DNA of 64,000 bases. It comes from JASHPR01 sp963833885. Lineage in GTDB: Bacteria; Actinomycetota; Actinomycetes; Streptosporangiales; Streptosporangiaceae. Position 1 is the first letter of the stretch, and each line of letters opens with the position of its first letter. Shown here one piece after another: positions 60,724 through 64,000 of this stretch. The translations under genes and the position numbers were made by a program. The DNA is taken from contig CAWHZU010000010.1 of the NCBI GenBank assembly GCA_963833885.1, positions 65,035 to 129,034 of the forward strand. Direction: 5' to 3'. The notes under the pieces are model-generated. The model ran no database searches. It was not told the origin of the DNA and saw only the letters and a list, made by a program, of their open reading frames with translations.

Positions 60724-62187
60724 TCAGCCCCCGGCGCCCGCTGCCCGGTGGCGACGCCAGGGCGCGACCCGGTCCTGGCCGAGTGGACCCAGCGCTCGCT
60801 CGCACGACTCGGCGAAGTCGAGGACCCGCCCGTCGTGTGCCCACGGGCCGACGATCTGCAGGCCGACCGGCAGCTCACCGGGTGCCAGGCCGCAGGGGAT
60901 CGAGATGGCGGGCTGGCCAGTGATGTTGAAGGGATAGGTGTAAGGAGTCCACGTGACCCAGGGCAGCGGCGCACCGGCCTCACCGCCGGGCGGCACCTCG
61001 GCGTCGGCGGCGAACGCGGTACCCGGCATGGTCGGCATCAGCAGCAGGTCCCAGTCTTCGAGCAGGCCGAACATCCGCACGTTGAACGCCCGCCGCGTCC
61101 CCATGGCCTGGTAGTAGTCGGCCAGGCTGTAGTTCCCGGCCAGCGGCCCGAGCCGGACCAGGCCGGGATCCATGACGTCGCCGCGGTCGCGGATGAGGTC
61201 GGCGTATCCGAGCGCGCGGCCGGTCACCCACATGGCCTCGAAGACGTCGCGGGGCAGCGCCGCGCCCAGGTCGGCGATGTCGCCGGTCTCGGCCAGGCCC
61301 GCCGAGCGGACCAGCTCGCAGGCCCGGTCGAACACGGCGGCCACCGCGGTGTCCGGCGCCACGCCGAACGGCTCGCGCACCACGCCGACCCGCAGCCGCC
61401 GGCCGGGCGGGTCGGCCAGCAGCGCCGGGAAGAAGGACTGCGGATCCCGCGCGTCCGGCCCGCGTGTCAGCCCGAAGACGGCGCGCGCGTCCGCGACCGA
61501 ACGGGTGAGCGGGCCGGCATGCGACAGCGTCTCGTTCACGGTCCCGGGCCAGACCGGGATCGCGCCCAGCGTCGGCTTGAAGCCCACGACGCCGCAGAAC
61601 GACGCCGGGATGCGGATCGAGCCGCCGCCGTCGGTCCCGATCGCGACGGGCACGGCCCCGGACGCCACGGTGGCTGCCGAGCCGGCACTCGAGCCGCCCG
61701 AGCTCCTCGCCGGGTCCCACGGGTTGCGGGTCACGCCGGTACGCGGCGAGATCCCGGTGCCCTTCCAGCCGAACTCCGGCGTGGTCGCCTTCCCGATCAC
61801 GACCGCCCCGGCCGCCGTGAGCCGCGCCACCATCGGCGCCGAAACCGGCGCCGGCTCATCGGAGCTGGTGAGTGACCCTTTCCAGGTCGGTTCGCCAACG
61901 TAGTAGAAGTTGTCCTTCACGGCGATCGGGACGCCGTGCAACGGCCCGCGTACCCGTCCGGAACGGGCCTCCGCCTCGAGTTCGGCCGCCTCGCGCAGCG
62001 CGCGTTCGGGCAACAGCGCGGCGTACGCGTTGATGACCGGCTCGGCTTCGCGGGCGACGTGCAGCGCGCACTCGGTGAGCTGCACCGGCGAGAGCGACCC
62101 GCCGGCGACCCGCTGCGCGAGCTCGAGCGCCGTCGAGGCCTGGTACTCCTCGACGTCCAGCGCGGCGAACCGGGAGAGCTCGGTCAT
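60724..62187 (-). CDS. Amidase (amidase signature family)
   Basis: A 487-residue amidase. The Ser-cisSer-Lys triad is visible: Lys in PIAVKDNFYYVG, the cis-Ser in ARSSGGSSAGSAAT, and the nucleophile Ser in AIGTDGGGSIRIPASFCGV. It hydrolyses a carboxamide, aryl amide or urea-like bond; the substrate is unknown. ATG 62187 overlaps the aminotransferase stop (ATGA). With aminotransferase and GntR it forms a nitrogen-compound catabolic operon. Confidence 0.9.
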   Translation of the reverse strand: MTELSRFAALDVEEYQASTALELAQRVAGGSLSPVQLTECALHVAREAEPVINAYAALLPERALREAAELEAEARSGRVRGPLHGVPIAVKDNFYYVGEPTWKGSLTSSDEPAPVSAPMVARLTAAGAVVIGKATTPEFGWKGTGISPRTGVTRNPWDPARSSGGSSAGSAATVASGAVPVAIGTDGGGSIRIPASFCGVVGFKPTLGAIPVWPGTVNETLSHAGPLTRSVADARAVFGLTRGPDARDPQSFFPALLADPPGRRLRVGVVREPFGVAPDTAVAAVFDRACELVRSAGLAETGDIADLGAALPRDVFEAMWVTGRALGYADLIRDRGDVMDPGLVRLGPLAGNYSLADYYQAMGTRRAFNVRMFGLLEDWDLLLMPTMPGTAFAADAEVPPGGEAGAPLPWVTWTPYTYPFNITGQPAISIPCGLAPGELPVGLQIVGPWAHDGRVLDFAESCERALGPLGQDRVAPWRRHRAAGAGG

Positions 62188-63329
62188 CGCCGCCCGCCCT
62201 CGTCGCGCGGCCCGGCCGGCCAGAGCTCGGCCCAGGCGGCGGCGAACCGCTCCGCCCACAAGGTCGGCACCGACGTGCTCACCTTGACGAATCTCTCACC
62301 GAACGCGGGTGACTGGTACGTGCCAGAGCGGATGAACACGTCCCGTTCCAGCAATTCGGCACAGACACGATCGGCGGTCCAGTCCTGCCCGCTGACGTCG
62401 ACGGCGAGGAAGTTGCCCTGGGACGGATCCACGAGCACGTGCCCGAGGGAACTGCGCTGCACGGCCTCGGTGACGACCTGCTGGTTGCGGCGGTTGATCT
62501 GCCGCAGCCGGTGCAGCCAGGGGTCCTTTACCTTCAGTCCCGCGATGGCCGCGCGCTGCGCCTGGATGTTGGCGCCGAGCGGGTTGGACGGCGTGGCGGT
62601 CAGGCGGTCGAGCAGGTCGGGGCGGCCGACGACCGCACCCAGGCGCAGGCCGGCCAGGCCGAGCCATTTCGAGAAGCTGTACGTGGTCAGCGTGCCCTCG
62701 GGATAGAGCTCGGCAACCAGCGTGTGCCCGTCGGCGAAGTGCCGGTACGTGCAGTCGTGCACGATGATCGCGCCGTGCGCCCGGGCCACCGCCACGATGG
62801 CCTCGAGCTCGTCCCGGTCATACGAGCTGCCCAGCGGGTTCAGCGGGTCGATCAGGTAGAGCAGCGCCGCGGGCTCGATGACCTCGGCCAGCGCCGCGGC
62901 GCTGAGCTTGTATCCGGCTTCCGCGGAATACACCTCGACCGCGGTCACCGGCACGCCCTCCAGCTCGACGAACCGCCCGGGCCACGGCCACCCGGGATCG
63001 GTGGTGATCAGCCGGGACAGCCCGGGTGCCAGGGCCGTGCAGATGTGGTGCAGCCCGCCGACCGCGCCGTCGGTGATCATTGCCGAGCTGCCCGTCAGTC
63101 CGAGGTCGGCCACGATGAGTTCCCGCAGCTCGGCGAAGCCGAGGGCGGGCGCGTAGAACTGGAACTCGCGCTGCATGGTGCTGTCGACCAGGGCCCTGAT
63201 GACCTCGGGCGGCGGGTCGAGGTGCGTGGTGTTCTGGCCCATCCAGGCCAGGTCCGGCCGCTGCAGCAGGGCCTCGAACGACGGCGCCGGTGCGATGCCC
63301 GCGGACGGATGGCTGACGGTGCGCGGCAT
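62184..63329 (-). CDS. PLP-dependent aminotransferase
   Basis: A 381-residue class I/II aminotransferase. The PLP lysine is in TTYSFSKWLGLAGLRLGAVVG; other marks are MITDGAVGGLHHICTALAPG, LLYLIDPLNPLGSSYD, IIVHDCTYRHF and, near the end, VFIRSGTYQSPAFGERFVKVSTSVP. It is first in the operon with the amidase; an AGGGGGA site precedes the ATG. It may act on the amine released by the amidase, or on a precursor. Substrate unknown. Confidence 0.86.
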   Translation of the reverse strand: MPRTVSHPSAGIAPAPSFEALLQRPDLAWMGQNTTHLDPPPEVIRALVDSTMQREFQFYAPALGFAELRELIVADLGLTGSSAMITDGAVGGLHHICTALAPGLSRLITTDPGWPWPGRFVELEGVPVTAVEVYSAEAGYKLSAAALAEVIEPAALLYLIDPLNPLGSSYDRDELEAIVAVARAHGAIIVHDCTYRHFADGHTLVAELYPEGTLTTYSFSKWLGLAGLRLGAVVGRPDLLDRLTATPSNPLGANIQAQRAAIAGLKVKDPWLHRLRQINRRNQQVVTEAVQRSSLGHVLVDPSQGNFLAVDVSGQDWTADRVCAELLERDVFIRSGTYQSPAFGERFVKVSTSVPTLWAERFAAAWAELWPAGPRDEGGRR

Positions 63330-63408
63330 GTTCCCCCTGCCTGGGCCGCCGGCGCCGGCGCGATCGCGCCGGACGTCACGCGGGCCCGGGTGGCCTCGGT
63401 CTTACCCC

Positions 63409-63428
63409 TTAGATCTTAGATCTTAGAG
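63409..63428. promoter_or_regulatory. Triplicated TTAGATC upstream of the aminotransferase operon
   Basis: TTAGATC occurs three times head-to-tail (63409-63415, 63416-63422, 63423-63428 ending TTAGAG). On the minus strand this is about 80 bases upstream of the aminotransferase start. AGATCT palindromes lie at each junction. A plausible binding site for the FCD-GntR regulator of this operon. Confidence 0.45.
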
Positions 63429-63454
63429 GAAGGTGCCTGGTCAGGGGTCTGGTG

Positions 63455-64000
63455 CTATGCGGCGCTCTGCGGCGGCTGGGCCGGGGTGGTGGCCACGCTC
63501 GAGGACCACCGGGCCTCGACGTCGCCGACGCGCCAGTAGATCAGGGCCACGGCCCAGACCGTGACGAACAGGCCCGCGATGCAGAAGCCCGCGACGTTGA
63601 TGTTGAAGTTGGCCATCGTGTCCCAGAACGCGCCTTGCAGGTGCATCTCGGTCGTGAGGACGCCGAGGATCTCGATGGTGCCGATGATGAACGCCGCGCC
63701 GATGGACAGGGCGGTGATGACCAGGTTGTAGTAGACCTTGCGGACCGGCCGGGCGAACGCCCACCCGTAGGCGAAGTTCATGAACGCGCCGTCGAGCGTG
63801 TCGAACAGCATCATGCCGCCCGAGAACATGAACGGCAGCGCCAGGACGGCGAAGTAGGGCAGGCCCTGGATCGCCGCGTACGCCGTCGCGGCGAGCAGCA
63901 CGACCTCGGTGGCGGTGTCGAAGCCGATGCCGAACACGAGCCCGACGAAGTACAGCTGCCAGGTGTGGTTGATGGACTTCATGAAGCGGCCGAAGAACCG
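63455..64000 (-). CDS. NicO/HoxN-type nickel/cobalt permease, 3' part only
   Basis: The C-terminal 181 residues or so of a NiCoT permease; the frame is open to the window edge. The conserved GFDTATEV segment (LVFGIGFDTATEVVLLAATAYAA) is visible, followed by four or five membrane helices and an extramembrane tail; the HX4DH nickel-binding segment must be upstream, off the window. It imports Ni2+ or Co2+. With a cobalamin-regulated nrd operon nearby, cobalt uptake is attractive but not shown. The stop is 126 bases from the aminotransferase gene. Confidence 0.85.
   Translation of the reverse strand, partial: RFFGRFMKSINHTWQLYFVGLVFGIGFDTATEVVLLAATAYAAIQGLPYFAVLALPFMFSGGMMLFDTLDGAFMNFAYGWAFARPVRKVYYNLVITALSIGAAFIIGTIEILGVLTTEMHLQGAFWDTMANFNINVAGFCIAGLFVTVWAVALIYWRVGDVEARWSSSVATTPAQPPQSAA

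Overview
The window is a GC-rich chromosomal segment (roughly 70% G+C by eye) from an actinobacterium. Support for this comes from GTG starts with 4-base stop/start overlaps, leaderless-looking promoters, several F420/flavin enzymes of the luciferase-like and PPOX families, a DUF5709 protein, two MocR regulators, and a class Ia ribonucleotide reductase operon behind a cobalamin riboswitch, an arrangement known from Streptomyces. I cannot name the genus. I found no tRNA, rRNA, CRISPR array, insertion sequence or prophage gene.

Layout. 0-2 kb: rmlC, then a leaderless membrane protein with a TetR regulator. 1.9-7.3 kb (minus): a compact operon of a receiver/thioredoxin-reductase-like fusion, a cyclic-nucleotide-binding histidine kinase, a UBP-type zinc finger and an AtuA-like protein. 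7.4-9.6 kb: a frameshifted MFS transporter and a luciferase-like oxidoreductase. 9.7-17.1 kb: a catabolic cluster (GntR, TPP enzyme, acyl-CoA dehydrogenase, PPOX protein, FAD monooxygenase) with a divergent CoA transferase and GNAT. 17.2-22.5 kb: housekeeping and unknown genes. 22.6-30.9 kb: an FCD-GntR regulator divergent from a seven-gene operon (FAH-family enzyme, amidohydrolase, RidA, alpha/beta hydrolase, frameshifted FAD monooxygenase, NCS1 permease, MetE-like protein), best read as uptake and degradation of an unidentified N-heterocycle.

30.9-42.8 kb: TrmH-like methyltransferase, stand-alone LigD phosphoesterase domain, TPR protein, MarR, O-methyltransferase, a possible ribbon-helix-helix protein behind two palindromes, a YfhO-like membrane protein, glgX, a metallo-hydrolase and a short transketolase. 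42.8-50.4 kb: pdxS with GNAT and MocR, a second MocR, and aminotransferase-RidA-PhzF. 50.4-55.3 kb: an unknown gene, an AAA ATPase, GNAT, a decapitated P-loop kinase remnant and an aldehyde dehydrogenase. 55.3-60 kb: NrdR-box-like pair, cobalamin riboswitch, nrdA, nrdB and an ArsR regulator. 60-64 kb: an aminotransferase-amidase-GntR operon and the 3' part of a nickel/cobalt permease running off the window.

The strongest candidates for an undescribed system are the kinase/receiver-reductase/zinc-finger operon, whose reductase has lost both expected CxxC centres, and the 23-31 kb catabolic operon. Three genes or remnants show breaks (MFS, FAD monooxygenase, kinase), and several proteins carry low-complexity segments encoded by short in-frame tandem repeats.
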